From assembly GCF_933775445.1 (NCBI RefSeq), contig NC_065874.1:27412501-27476500 (forward strand): a stretch of DNA of 64,000 nt, given 5' to 3'. The notes below the pieces were generated by a model that saw nothing but the letters and a program-made list of their open reading frames with translations, made no database searches and was not told the DNA's origin. Positions 36,473-46,426 of this stretch are shown one piece after another (within the stretch, counting starts at the first letter, position 1; the number at the start of each line of letters is the position of its first letter). This DNA is from Argentina anserina (Eukaryota > Streptophyta > Magnoliopsida > Rosales > Rosaceae). Position numbers and translations under genes: made by a program.

Positions 36473-36550
36473 TTAGATGATGACGATGGGAGTGATCTTC
36501 ACCGTGAACTCACGGTCGCCGGCTGCGGCGGTCGAGAAGCCTCCGGCCAT
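36473..36550 (-). pseudogene. N-terminal exon fragment of a sugar transport protein (STP)
   Basis: Minus-strand ATG at 36548-36550 opens 25 codons (MAGGFSTAAAGDREF..., then VKITPIVII) followed by TAA at 36473-36475. This matches the cytosolic N-terminus and first residues of membrane segment 1 of plant hexose/H+ symporters of the STP family, closest to the KITPIVII-type members. Similarity stops exactly there: the expected membrane segment and GGLMFGYD block are missing. A GA/CT-rich leader lies upstream (36600-36697). The rest of the gene is not in the window, so this is a captured or truncated fragment within the GTAACT element. Confidence 0.65.
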
Positions 36551-36599
36551 GTCACCGGGTGAAGGAAGCGACGTCAGATTTTGGTGCTCGGAGAATTAA

Positions 36600-36697
36600 G
36601 AGAGAGAGGGAAGGAGAGAGAGAGAGAGAGAGTTTCGATGAGAGAGAGAGAGAGAGCTTCAATTGAGAGAGAGAGAGCTTCGATTGAGAGAGAGAAG
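36600..36697. repeat. (GA)n microsatellite cluster
   Basis: Three GA tracts separated by TTCGATG/TTCAATTGA-like spacers. They would form a CT-rich leader for the STP fragment on the minus strand. Confidence 0.9.
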
Positions 36698-36915
36698 GAG
36701 AATATCAGATATGTTAGAGTAAAATTAGGTAAAAAGAAGAAGGACATGGTATAAAGGTCATAGTGAAAATAGAAAAATCCCCCTTTTATTATTTGGTAAA
36801 AGAAAAAAAATAATTTTTTTATCATTCATACTCTTTAATAGGGCTATTTTTAATAACTCATAAATTAAGGTCTTTAATTAACATTTTGATCTTGAAACAA
36901 CCATTTTCAATAATT

Positions 36916-37517
36916 TCTTCTTTATTATATTACAAACTGCACACTTCCTATGAGTGTGAGAGTGAGAAAGTGAGTGGTTATTGAGTTAGTGAATTTGTGC
37001 TTTTCTTATTTTTCTCTGCATTTACATAATACAATTTCTTTTTATATTTTTATTTTTTTTACCATCATAACCTTGATTTTTTTTTTGTGAGAGATTGTGA
37101 TAGAGGGGCAAATCCAAAAATTATAATTTATAATAGTACATAGAGATTAATTTAATCTAGATATCTAAAGAAATTCTAAATAGGGTTGTTGCTCTAAAAC
37201 CCACAAGACGCCGACACAATTTTCATCTTTTTAGAGAACGCACCCAGGTGGAAAAACAAAACAAAAATTAGTTAACCAAATCCTCTTAAATAAGCGCTCT
37301 CTCTCTCTCTCTCTCTCTCTCAACTAAAACGATGCTAATGAAGAACTTAACTGCACCAATTCTTCAACCATGTTAAGGCAAAGGCTCTTTGATACATTTG
37401 GTAAGTTAAGTCAAAGGAAAAATAAGAGGACGGGTGTCAATTACAAGACTTATTATTTGTACAGTGGGTATGTCATCTTTTTTTTTTTTGAAGGGAGGGT
37501 ATGTCATCTTCTTTGCA
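36916..37517. other. Intergenic DNA with CT microsatellite
   Basis: AT-rich sequence, T-tracts near 37045-37085, and a (CT)n tract at 37297-37321. No gene recognised. Confidence 0.5.
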
Positions 37518-38350
37518 CTAGGTAATGCATCCGCGCATTGCTGCGGGTTTTTCTGATTGATTAAGTTAGTTGTAGTTGTGTTCAGTAATTAGGTTGTTGT
37601 GAACTTGTGAATTGTGATGAGTAAAAATCACAAATGCTAAATCTTGACAGGAATTTCAATTACATATCAACATGTCTACTTCTAATTGTTGCACAGTCAT
37701 TCATGTATTTTAGTATATAGAAGTGAATCTGCCATAGAAGCAATATACAAAAAGAAACAATAGTCCTGCTATATATCCCTAACTATGCCTAGATCGATCC
37801 CACTCCCCTGGCTTTAACACCAATTAGTTTTCAATAGCTTATGAAGATGTCATATTATGCATCAGAGTACTTAATATAAAAAAAATAAAGAGAAAGAGGA
37901 AGTAAAAGCAAAAAAAACTGATTAATATAAAAAATTGAGAGTCAAATTATTGCAATTGAAAATCCATGTTTGATTTTACATTAATTGGTGCTACTGTTGT
38001 GTCGGTATTAATCACAACAAAGTTATACAAAAACATGAGTGTTTGCATAATTAGAACATTTAGATATAATACTACAAGGCTTGATCGTTTAGTTTTACTC
38101 ATATATTTACATAATATAAACACAAATTTAATCAGCTAATAAAGGCTACCTCAACTGAACATGTAATAGTAGAACTATTTTCCTGCTTTACATAGGAAAA
38201 AACCAAATTAATATATAGTAAATTTCTTTAAGAACGTTTATAAATAGTTTTAAAAAAACTAACCATATGAGCACAAACCTTGTTAAAAAAATTGATTACC
38301 GAAGGAAAAAAGTGAACGAGGGTGAGCTTCCCTTATTATAACTAGGAGGA
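37518..38350 (-). mobile_element. Probable non-autonomous Helitron
   Basis: Read on the minus strand, the right part of the hallmark is clear: a hairpin of the type CCCGCAGCAATGCGCGG, nine bases, then CTAG followed by host T (CTAG at 37518-37521). The proposed 5' end is TCCTCCTAGTTATAATAAGG starting at 38350, preceded by host A, similar in style to the Helitron at 52147-52417. The 5' border is less certain than the 3' border. No Rep/helicase is encoded. Confidence 0.45.
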
Positions 38351-38933
38351 TGAAAAAAAACATGGCTGCAAACCTCAATAAACAAGAAAATCTAAGAATT
38401 AGCCAAATCTCTCTGCTATTGTCGTTGCTTCAAATCCGGTCTTCTTCCCTGCAAGAACGAAACATGTGGAAGTAGATTATGAGTTGTAATCATTTCTGAG
38501 TCACTTTTTCCTCGCACCAGATTACAAATATGAAGCCATATATTGATGTGGGAGTGCAAGACTTTAGCAATAAGTTAATACAATGTATTTGATTCATTAT
38601 GCTTGCTCATGTAAGCCAAATCCATATAACTGAGGTCATTACTGAGGTCATTTTATTTGGTTAAGCATTCTGCGCACGTCTTCACATCATTTTACTCAAG
38701 GTGGCTCACATTAACGGATTAACCTGATTGATGATTTGGGTTAGATGCGGTCGAGCTTTCTCTTATCATGGTATGAATGAAAAAATTAGAATTAGTTTAT
38801 CACTTTGTGGCTGCACGCGGCTTTAGAAAATGAATTTATTCGTATGAAACTATGAATCGTCAATAGTCGGTGCTTTGCTCCATCTATCCATTTGCTCCTA
38901 AAGCTTAAGGCATTGACTTGACTTGACTCGTGA
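38351..38933. other. Intergenic DNA with one exon-like stretch
   Basis: A minus-strand stretch at 38394-38452 looks like a last exon: a TTCTTGCAG acceptor followed by an open frame (KKTGFEATTIAERFG) and stop. I could not identify a parent gene or further exons, so it is recorded only as a possible fragment. The rest is AT-rich and unassigned. Confidence 0.3.
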
Positions 38934-39410
38934 TATAATTTCATCGCCATCAATTTTCTTATGATTGAAAGCAAATTATAAAGAGGATTCTTTTTATGGG
39001 ATAAATTTTGCTATCACTTTAGGATTGTGCGTGTACGCATATATGTCTCTAATTTCACAGCGGTTTTGTGACAATTAACTTCTCGCCTCATAATCTGTGA
39101 TTCAACTTTTTACAATCACTAGTAAGAAATATGTCTTATTTCATTTAAAAACTCATTGAGTCTCACTTTGAAAATTATTCATTTGGTACACCAAAAGTAT
39201 TAAACTTTTTTTTCTGTTATTGTATCATTTGGAGAACAAATGAGTGAGATATGAGAATAAACTAAATATATATAACCTTATAGTAACATATAAAGATGAG
39301 ATAAAAAGGGAAAATTATTCCATTCACATGGTGAACTTTCACCTTGTCTCACATGGCACAATTAGAGCCACATCTCATGAAAACACGTTTGTTAGTCTGT
39401 TAACTTTTTT
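38934..39410 (+). repeat. Left arm of a long inverted repeat (about 480 bp)
   Basis: This arm starts TATAATTTCATCGCCATC and runs to the GTTAACTT at about 39401-39408. It matches in reverse complement 39433-39868 plus 46378-46426. Similarity by eye exceeds 90 per cent. Only about 22 bp separate the arms, so the transcript would fold into a nearly 1-kb hairpin. No clear target duplication flanks the outer ends. Confidence 0.85.
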
Positions 39411-39868
39411 GAATACAAGTGGAAGGTAAAAAAAAGAAGTTAACAGACTAACAAACATTACGGTGTTTAAATGAGATGTGGCTCTAATTGTGCCATGTGA
39501 GGCAAGGTGAAAGTTCACCATGTGAATGAAATATTTTTCCCTTTTTATCTCATCTTTATATGTTACTATAAGGTTATATATATTTAGTTTATTCTCATAT
39601 CTCACTCATTTGTTCTCCAAATGATACAATAACAGAAAAAAAAAGTTTAATACTTTTGGTGTACCAAATGAATAAAATTCAAAGTGAGAGTCAATGAGTT
39701 TTTAAATGAAATAAGACATATTTCTTACTAGTGATCGTAAAAAGTTGAATCACAGATTATGAGGTGAGAAGTTAATTGTCACAAAACCGGTGTGAAATTA
39801 GGGACATATATGCGTACATGAACAATCCTAAAAGTGATAGCAAAATTTATCCCATAAAAAGAATCCTC

Positions 39869-40052
39869 TGTTCCGGGAGAATTACTATTCTACCCTTATG
39901 TGTGTCTTAGCCTAATACGTTTCCTGTTAGGAGATAGATTAGCATCTCCGTAATAGATTAGGACTCTGAATCCTATGGGATTGTGGTTTTGTAATGCCTA
40001 TATATAGGCCCCCATATCATTCAATAATACACAATTATTTCATCATACAACA
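39869..40052 (+). repeat. LTR (5' LTR of Copia copy 2)
   Basis: 184 bp, TG...CA, containing the palindromic GCCTATATATAGGC (about 39997-40010), a likely TATA element for the element's transcript. Confidence 0.92.
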
Positions 40053-40139
40053 CGTTATCAGCACGTTGCTCTAAAACCCTGAATTTTTAGAGCCATAGAA
40101 AATTTTTTTTCTCTTCTCCACCGCCGGCCGCCGTCGTCT

Positions 40140-40450
40140 CCGGCCTCCGGCATCTCCTCGTCGGCGCAGCCCTTACTCGCCGTTGTCACAGCCCCTGCAT
40201 GCTGCCCCTGCAGCCCCGCGCGCAGCCATGCCTACAAACAGCCCTGCAGCCCCGCACGCAGCCCCTGCGACCCCCATGCAGCCCCGCATGCAGATCCTGC
40301 CCTGCAGCCCCTGCGACCCCCCTGCACGCACGCAGCCCCCGCTCGCGACCCTTGCATCCTGGCCCGCTGTCCTGCAGCCCCCGCAGGCCCGCAGGGTCTC
40401 CTCCGCATTCGCTCCGCAAAAACATCTTTTTGCCCCGCAAGACCCCGCAT
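40140..40450 (+). repeat. CAGCCCC-rich leader of Copia copy 2
   Basis: Runs of GCAGCCCC(TG) and CCCGCATGCAG-type short repeats, the reverse-complement equivalent of 8600-8960. Open frames in several phases here (up to about 136 codons) reflect low stop density and are not called as genes. Confidence 0.7.
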
Positions 40451-43005
40451 CAGAGGATTCAAAATTGCTCCTCCCGCATATATACGCAAGGAGCGCGAAC
40501 TGCACAAGCAAACTATTCGCTGAAAAGAAGCTACTCCCGTCTTCTCTACCCTTTTAGGTCTTTAAACTATTTCTCTTTTTTCCCTTTTTCTTTTCCTATT
40601 GCTTATTAAATTGTTTATTTGCACGTTTTCGTTTTCTAACTATGTTTCATGTGCTTCCATAGGAAAAGTGATCACTCGTCGTACTATGGTGATGACATTC
40701 ATGCCGAGATGGACGATAATTTTGTCATATACATATGATTTTGATCGTATCCTCCCAAGATTTTTATGTCATCGGACGAAGATCGAAAAGGAATTCAACA
40801 AGCAACTTCATGCATGACGATCGATTTGCAGAGCAATTTACTTATATGCGGTCTATTTGGCAGACCAACAAGTATGTTTTTCTTAAAGTTGCAGCTTTTG
40901 AAGATATATATATATAAATTATCGGGCGCTATTAGCCTTTTTTCATGTCTTCTTTTCCGGCCTTTCTTATAACGCCGATGAGACCAAAGAGGGATATGAT
41001 TCACCTCTTTGTCGACGTTTTTCGTGTGACAGTCCTGGTGGAGTCACGTTATTATTTAAAAAGGAAGATATCGATTTTGTGTGGTCGCCTGAGTGCACCG
41101 CTGTTTTGGGTGCGATCATGAGTATCGCCGATATGCATCGATTATTTTGTGACCATATACATCACAACCCTTCTAATTCCGGTTACATACTTGAATAGTT
41201 TCGATTATTCGAAACCTATATAACCCTCGTTTCTTATGGATGTGTCGCCATCGCGACTGTTGTTTGAATGTTTGAGTTTTCTTAAACTCATAAACGATAA
41301 TCCCAAGGTCTACGTACTCATTTATTTGAGTTGATTCATTACTCTGATGCAGCACTATTAGTTGACAAAATATCCCAAAAATAACACATTCTATGGGACA
41401 CACTTAAAGTGATTCAATAAACGTCTATGACGTATTACCAGAGTTGACCTTGAAACATGCTCCACATCCGAGAAACACATGTCATTCTTGGCACCTGTAT
41501 CTATTTCTTGAGGGCATTTTAGAGATGAAAACGTAACATTCTTCCATTCTCAAATAAGCACATTTTTGAGCCTCAGGCTAAGGCTCCGCCCAATCCGATA
41601 TGCAAGATTTTGTTGCTACGGACTTTTGATTAGTCACTCTATTTTGACTATGTCTTCTGCTTACTATTTTTCAAGTATGACGTTGGCATTGCCATGATTA
41701 TTGCTCGACTTTATCCTAAGTCGTCTATTGGAATTGGAAGCTTGTTTGTGTTGTATTAAATATTGGCATATTCTATAAAATTTCTCGTCTTTCTTAGACT
41801 CGTGAGAATTTTATTTGCCTTGGCTTAGCATGCATGGTCAACGTTTGCAACTCACGTGGTTTTTAAATTGGCCGCTTGTGATTTTGGACCCCAATAGCAC
41901 TACATTGTGATTTTGGACTTTGAAATTTGGACAACGGACCTCGGAACGTCAAAATTGACGTCATTTTTCCCGGTTACTGTTTCGGCGTTTCCGGAACGTT
42001 TTTTTGGCGTTTTACCGGCGTATTTGCCGCCTTCCGGCCATTTTCCGGCATTTCCGGCACCGCCATCCGGTTCCGGACGGCGTTCCTTGTCGGACCTGAA
42101 GTTACGGCCTCCATACCGGCCAGGTCCGGCCACCGCCGGCCGGATTTCCGGCAATCGGTGCCGCCGGTTTCCGACGAGTTTTTCCGACGTTTTTTTTGTC
42201 GTTTCTCGTCATTTTTCCGGCATATCTCAGCAGTTAATGCTGCCATGTTTTCCTAGTCCAAATTTCACCCAGTTTTGAGTTAATTTGACATGGTTTTCCG
42301 GTTAATTTTCCTGTTTTCTCCAAGTCGTTTTATAGCTCAAATGATTTTATTATTGGTGACCACCAGCACCAATTGGATATTTTTTACCACCCAAATTGTT
42401 TGGTATTCAACTACTCCAATACCATGTTTTTCCAACTCTTGAGTTGAAGAATGTAGTTCTATTGCCATGTGATACATTCGATGGGATTGCCATTTGTTTC
42501 AATCCCCTCTCTTACAATATCTTACGGCGTATTGTGTAGAGAAGTTTACCGCATCGTTGACTCTCTTAATCTTCATTTTGAGAATGTCCCGCCGTGAAAT
42601 CGAGTGTCTTGCTAATTGCGTAACCACCCACACTGTCCTACGGCGCAGGTAGTTGTTTTACGGATCTCATGCGGAGATTGTGTTGTATATCTTCGTGCCT
42701 TGCTAAGTTTTAAAGGCCATACATGCCAATGATGGATTTTCATCTTGATATTTGTATTAAGAATGGAGAGGAATAAATCTGTCAAATTTCATTGACAGTA
42801 TCTTTTTCAAGCTTCGACAGTAGCTTTGTTAGCCTGCAGACATCGTTTTGCTTGCCTGCAGCAGTAGCTTTATGTAACTCAAGATTCTTTGAATCATGGG
42901 TTCGGTTTTACTGTCTTCTCGGTTTTGACATGATCGTTTGTTGGTCATTTTGAACAAGATATGATGATTCGAGTTCTTTGAAATTCACATTATCATCTAT
43001 TTTTC

Positions 43006-45120
43006 ATGTTCACGAAGCGATTGGAAGACCACGTCACCCATGCTCTACACGGTGAGGCCGAGCCTGCCTATTTCGGCGACTCCATGGCATTAAGGCCGTC
43101 GGTGGCAGCATCTTTTCCTTCACAGGAGCTTGTGATGCCTCCCGTGTTTTCTAATGCCTCCATGGTAATCTCTGATGCCCATCGCTCATTTTGCAAAGCT
43201 TGTTCTTTTGCTAGATTTCAAGGGTGTCCTTATTTGCTAAGGCTCCAACCGAGAACATTTCATTCTTACAAAGTATTTAAGGTGACATTAGTGGACCATA
43301 TCCAACCGAATGCGGACATTTTTCGGTATTTTTATGGTATAGGTTAAGAGCATCGACGCGTTGGTCACACGTCGCTTTGCTTTCCACAAAAAACGCTGCA
43401 TTCGCTAAAGTTTTTAGCTATGATCATAATCCTAAGGGCCCACCACCCTTCCTATCCTCTCAAATCTATTTGAATGGATACCGTTGGAGAGTTCACCTCC
43501 ACGACTTTGATGATTTCATTTTACATGTCTACTCGGATCGTCGTTGAACATATTATTCCTCATGTTCATTCACTGCACGATCTAGTAGAGCTCGGACTTG
43601 GTTATGGATACTAACCTGCCGATTTTTGCCTGGGGATATGTAATGATGTTGCATGCAGCGACACTTATTCATTTTAGACCCATAACTTGCCAAGCGTTTA
43701 GTGCGTACCAGATGGTCACTGGATACGGTCCCAACGTTCTTTTACTAACGCCTATTTGGTTAAAGTTATTTATGTGCCTCTATTGTAGTTACCTCAATGG
43801 GTCTACTTGAAACGATTACGTATTCTGATTGGTTATGATTTATGAATCACCAACACTTGTCCGCTATTTCCAATCTACAACCGTTGATCTCTATTTTGCG
43901 ATATTAGCAGACGGTCACTTTGATGAGACATACTTCCCGTTGTTAGGGGGAGATATGGAATGCTCCCATTCTGGTTTTAACGCCAGGAATTGACGTGGTG
44001 TGGCACTATGTCTCATTAAGATCCCGCACTACTCAAAGTGAGTAAATGTGCAACGCATTATCGACCTCCAGAAAGTCAAAGATTCGATGCTCAATGACTT
44101 TACCGATATTGCGAAAGTGACGAGATCGCACATAAATGCTGTGATGTGCCGGTAAGGTTGGAACTCTCAGAATATGGGAGAATTTCATATGACCTGGTCC
44201 TAGCACCGTTGGCACCATCCCTGATAGTGGGAAGGAAGCTGGCGATGGCACCATCGTACGCTGTGGTGTTGTCGGCGCCCGTGGTATTGTACCACAAAAC
44301 AAGGGCGGTAAACGCAAAGATGGACTAGTAAGGGTCATAGCTTCGGTCTTGGCTCCTGCCTAGATGAGGGGGAGACCATTATTCTCTGGAATCAAAACCA
44401 GAAAGAAGCAAAGTGCGTAGGCACAAGTATTTCGCCCATCATCAAGAGATATTCTCTAAACATGTGTATCAACTAAGTTCGGTGGGACGCTACAGACTCA
44501 TTTTGTTGATGTTAGAGAAGAATAGAAATCTCACGAATTGATCGTATACAGCGCGCGCGTGTGTTTAATGGATTGATTTCCCATGATTGATGATGTATTC
44601 GCTTATGCCCTTATTCCATTGTAAAGTATCAACGATGAGCAACTTGACCAAAGTGGAAAGAATCAATACAGGCTGAACTAGACTTGTTATGTTGGTCGTT
44701 GTTCATAAGTGTAATGAGAAAGATGAAGTCATGCGATATATTCAGGACTTATGGCGCAAAGATTGTCTCATTATCCTAGTATTGACTACGATGAGTTATA
44801 TTCTCTCGTTATGGACATAATTGATTTCCGCTACTTGATCAGTAGTAGTGTCCATGAAAACTGATTTGCAGCATATAATAGTGGTCATAGAATATCTGTA
44901 AAGGGATCTTGACGCAGATATGAGAGTGTCCGAGGGACTTTAAATGCCTCCAGACCACGGAGAGCTTATGTAATCAGATTGCGACGTTCGAGAGAACGTA
45001 GTACAATCGGTTGCAAGAACTCATACCCATATGTGTTCATATGAAGCTAATTCTTGATTCTCTATTCCGTCTAAGTATAGATGATGAAGAGATTCAATGA
45101 GCTATACATTCATACATGTT
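43006..45120 (+). pseudogene. Decayed Copia pol (integrase to reverse transcriptase)
   Basis: Sense-strand remnants: 43006-43347 keeps the pre-integrase zinc-finger end (FCKACSFARFQG) and the degraded start of the integrase core. 43598-43810 keeps an integrase C-terminal part (MMLHAATLIHFRP, VTGYGPNV). 44040-44140 keeps the linker (RIIDLQKVKDS, DFTDIAKVTRSHI). 44736-44850 keeps the reverse-transcriptase fingers (MAQRLSHYPSIDYDELYS, FRYLIS). Frameshifts and stops separate all of these. The YxDD palm and RNase H are not visible. The damage parallels that of copy 1. Confidence 0.78.
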
Positions 45121-46188
45121 AGTGTTGTTGGGACACTATTGATTTCATTATGACGTGATTAACTATGCGCCTATGCATTGTCATTGGACTTGCATTGCTT
45201 CTTTGACATGGGTTTAGTTCTACACTTAGTGAACCAATACAAATCTTATCCACACCAATGCCGCCAGCAGCTCCAGCAACATCAACGTACGTCTTGGTGT
45301 AGCAGTCGACACTAGTAGCGTAGATGATGCGTACGGTTCCGTCTTGGACCAAAATCAGTCCTTCATTGGTCCATTCCCCCATTCATTTGTGAAAGACACA
45401 TTAAATGTGACAAATCAGAATCTGTCCAGTTTCGTAGGTCAACTTCAACGAGACCTACAGGACAGATCGCTTGATGAAATATGGTGAAATTGGTACCGTT
45501 GGAAAGGTCTATGTGTCTACTTTCCAGGGACATCAACCTTTCGTTCATAGCTATCATATTGAGTGAGTTATGGCCGTTTTAGCAAAGTATGACAGTTCTG
45601 TCCGGAAATTTGCAAGTCAGTCAACTTTGATAGAGCATTGTGAACTGCTCCGATCGGATGAGGTTGTGAACCTTATTTCACTGGAAAGCCACGGGTGTCT
45701 ACTTTTCAGAACATTTTACGGTTCGCTGATACCTATTTTGACGAAGAAGTTATGGCCATTTAAGTGAGTGAAAGTCATTCTATCCAAGAATCTGATTTTC
45801 ATTGCAAACTCTTGTTTTGAGTTGTTACGCAATCTTGTTTCCTAAGATCTAAGTTTGGCTAAGTATAACATGGATGATCTAAGGATGTGTGGCTAGATTA
45901 ATGATTAATCATTAGCCCAAGACTACGTTTGAGAAGCATGTAATGAACGTTGTGTACGTTGTTCTTTGTACTCCATGATTATGACACTAATCAGGGGAAG
46001 TTGTTTCGTAGACTTCAGGGGGAGTCTAGCTCACATGATGCTATCAAATGTAGACGGTGCGTTGTGCTCTTTTTCCCTTCGATCAAGCTTTTGTTTTTAC
46101 CCAAGAGGTTTTTATTTTGCTTGACAAGGTTTTTACCGAGGCAACGATGTGTGCACCATGCAACCTAGGCATGCGACACAAGGGGGAG

Positions 46189-46372
46189 TGTTCCGGGAGA
46201 ATTACTATTCTACCCTTATGTGTGTCTTAGCCTAATAGGTTTCCTGTTAGGAGATAGATTATCATCTCTGTAATAGATTAGGACTCTGATTCCTACTTTA
46301 TTGTGGTTTTGTAATGCCTATATATAGGCCCCCATATCATTCAATAATACACAATTATTTCATCCTACAACA
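46189..46372 (+). repeat. LTR (3' LTR of Copia copy 2)
   Basis: 184 bp, preceded by the AAGGGGGAG polypurine tract and followed by the tcctc target duplication. Confidence 0.92.
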
Positions 46373-46426
46373 TCCTCTTTATAATTTGCTTTCAATCATA
46401 AGAAAATTGATGGCGATGAAATTATA

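Larger units (their letters stand above)
30922..36915. mobile_element. Putative TIR element carrying GTAACT tract and STP exon
   Basis: Inverted similarity joins 30922-31000 and about 36840-36915. The best-preserved part is an exact 16-bp inverted match AAAATGTTAATTAAAG (30945-30960, reverse complement at 36872-36887), with further partial matches on both sides. Between them lie a hAT-like MITE, the 4.3-kb GTAACT repeat tract and a fragment of a hexose-transporter gene close to the right end. This layout (inverted ends, captured host exon) recalls Pack-MULEs, but outer borders and target duplication could not be fixed and no transposase was found. The unit may also be coincidental inverted AT-rich sequence. 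Confidence 0.45.
39869..46372 (+). mobile_element. Copia-type LTR retrotransposon, copy 2, coding-dead
   Basis: About 6.5 kb, same family as 2650-9260 but on the plus strand. LTRs 39869-40052 and 46189-46372 (184 bp each, about nine differences, four of them clustered near 39974/46294). Target duplication tcctc at 39864-39868 and 46373-46377. The 5' LTR is followed by CGTTATCAGCACGTTGC; the 3' LTR is preceded by AAGGGGGAG. The internal layout equals copy 1: C-rich leader with CAGCCCC repeats, frame-broken unknown ORF (from about 40686), CCGG-rich block, then decayed integrase and reverse transcriptase. It inserted into one arm of the long inverted repeat. Confidence 0.93.
39433..46426 (-). 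repeat. Right arm of the inverted repeat, split by Copia copy 2
   Basis: The arm runs 39433-39868, is interrupted by the retroelement 39869-46372 and its duplicated tcctc (46373-46377), and resumes at 46378-46426, ending GGCGATGAAATTATA. Removing the insert restores the match to the left arm without a gap, which independently confirms the insertion borders. Confidence 0.85.

Noticed and set aside
40172..40609. Overlapping frames of 84-136 codons
   Set aside because: Same low-complexity leader in Copia copy 2; no conserved domain and no consistent frame between copies.
44033..44338. 101-codon minus-strand frame, also conserved at 4685-4990
   Set aside because: It is antisense to recognisable pol remnants of the retroelement, so conservation between the two copies reflects shared ancestry of the element, not selection on this frame.
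45119..45382. 87-codon frame, matching 3671-3904
   Set aside because: Antisense to the element, between pol remnants and the 3' LTR; no domain. Conserved only because both elements are family members.
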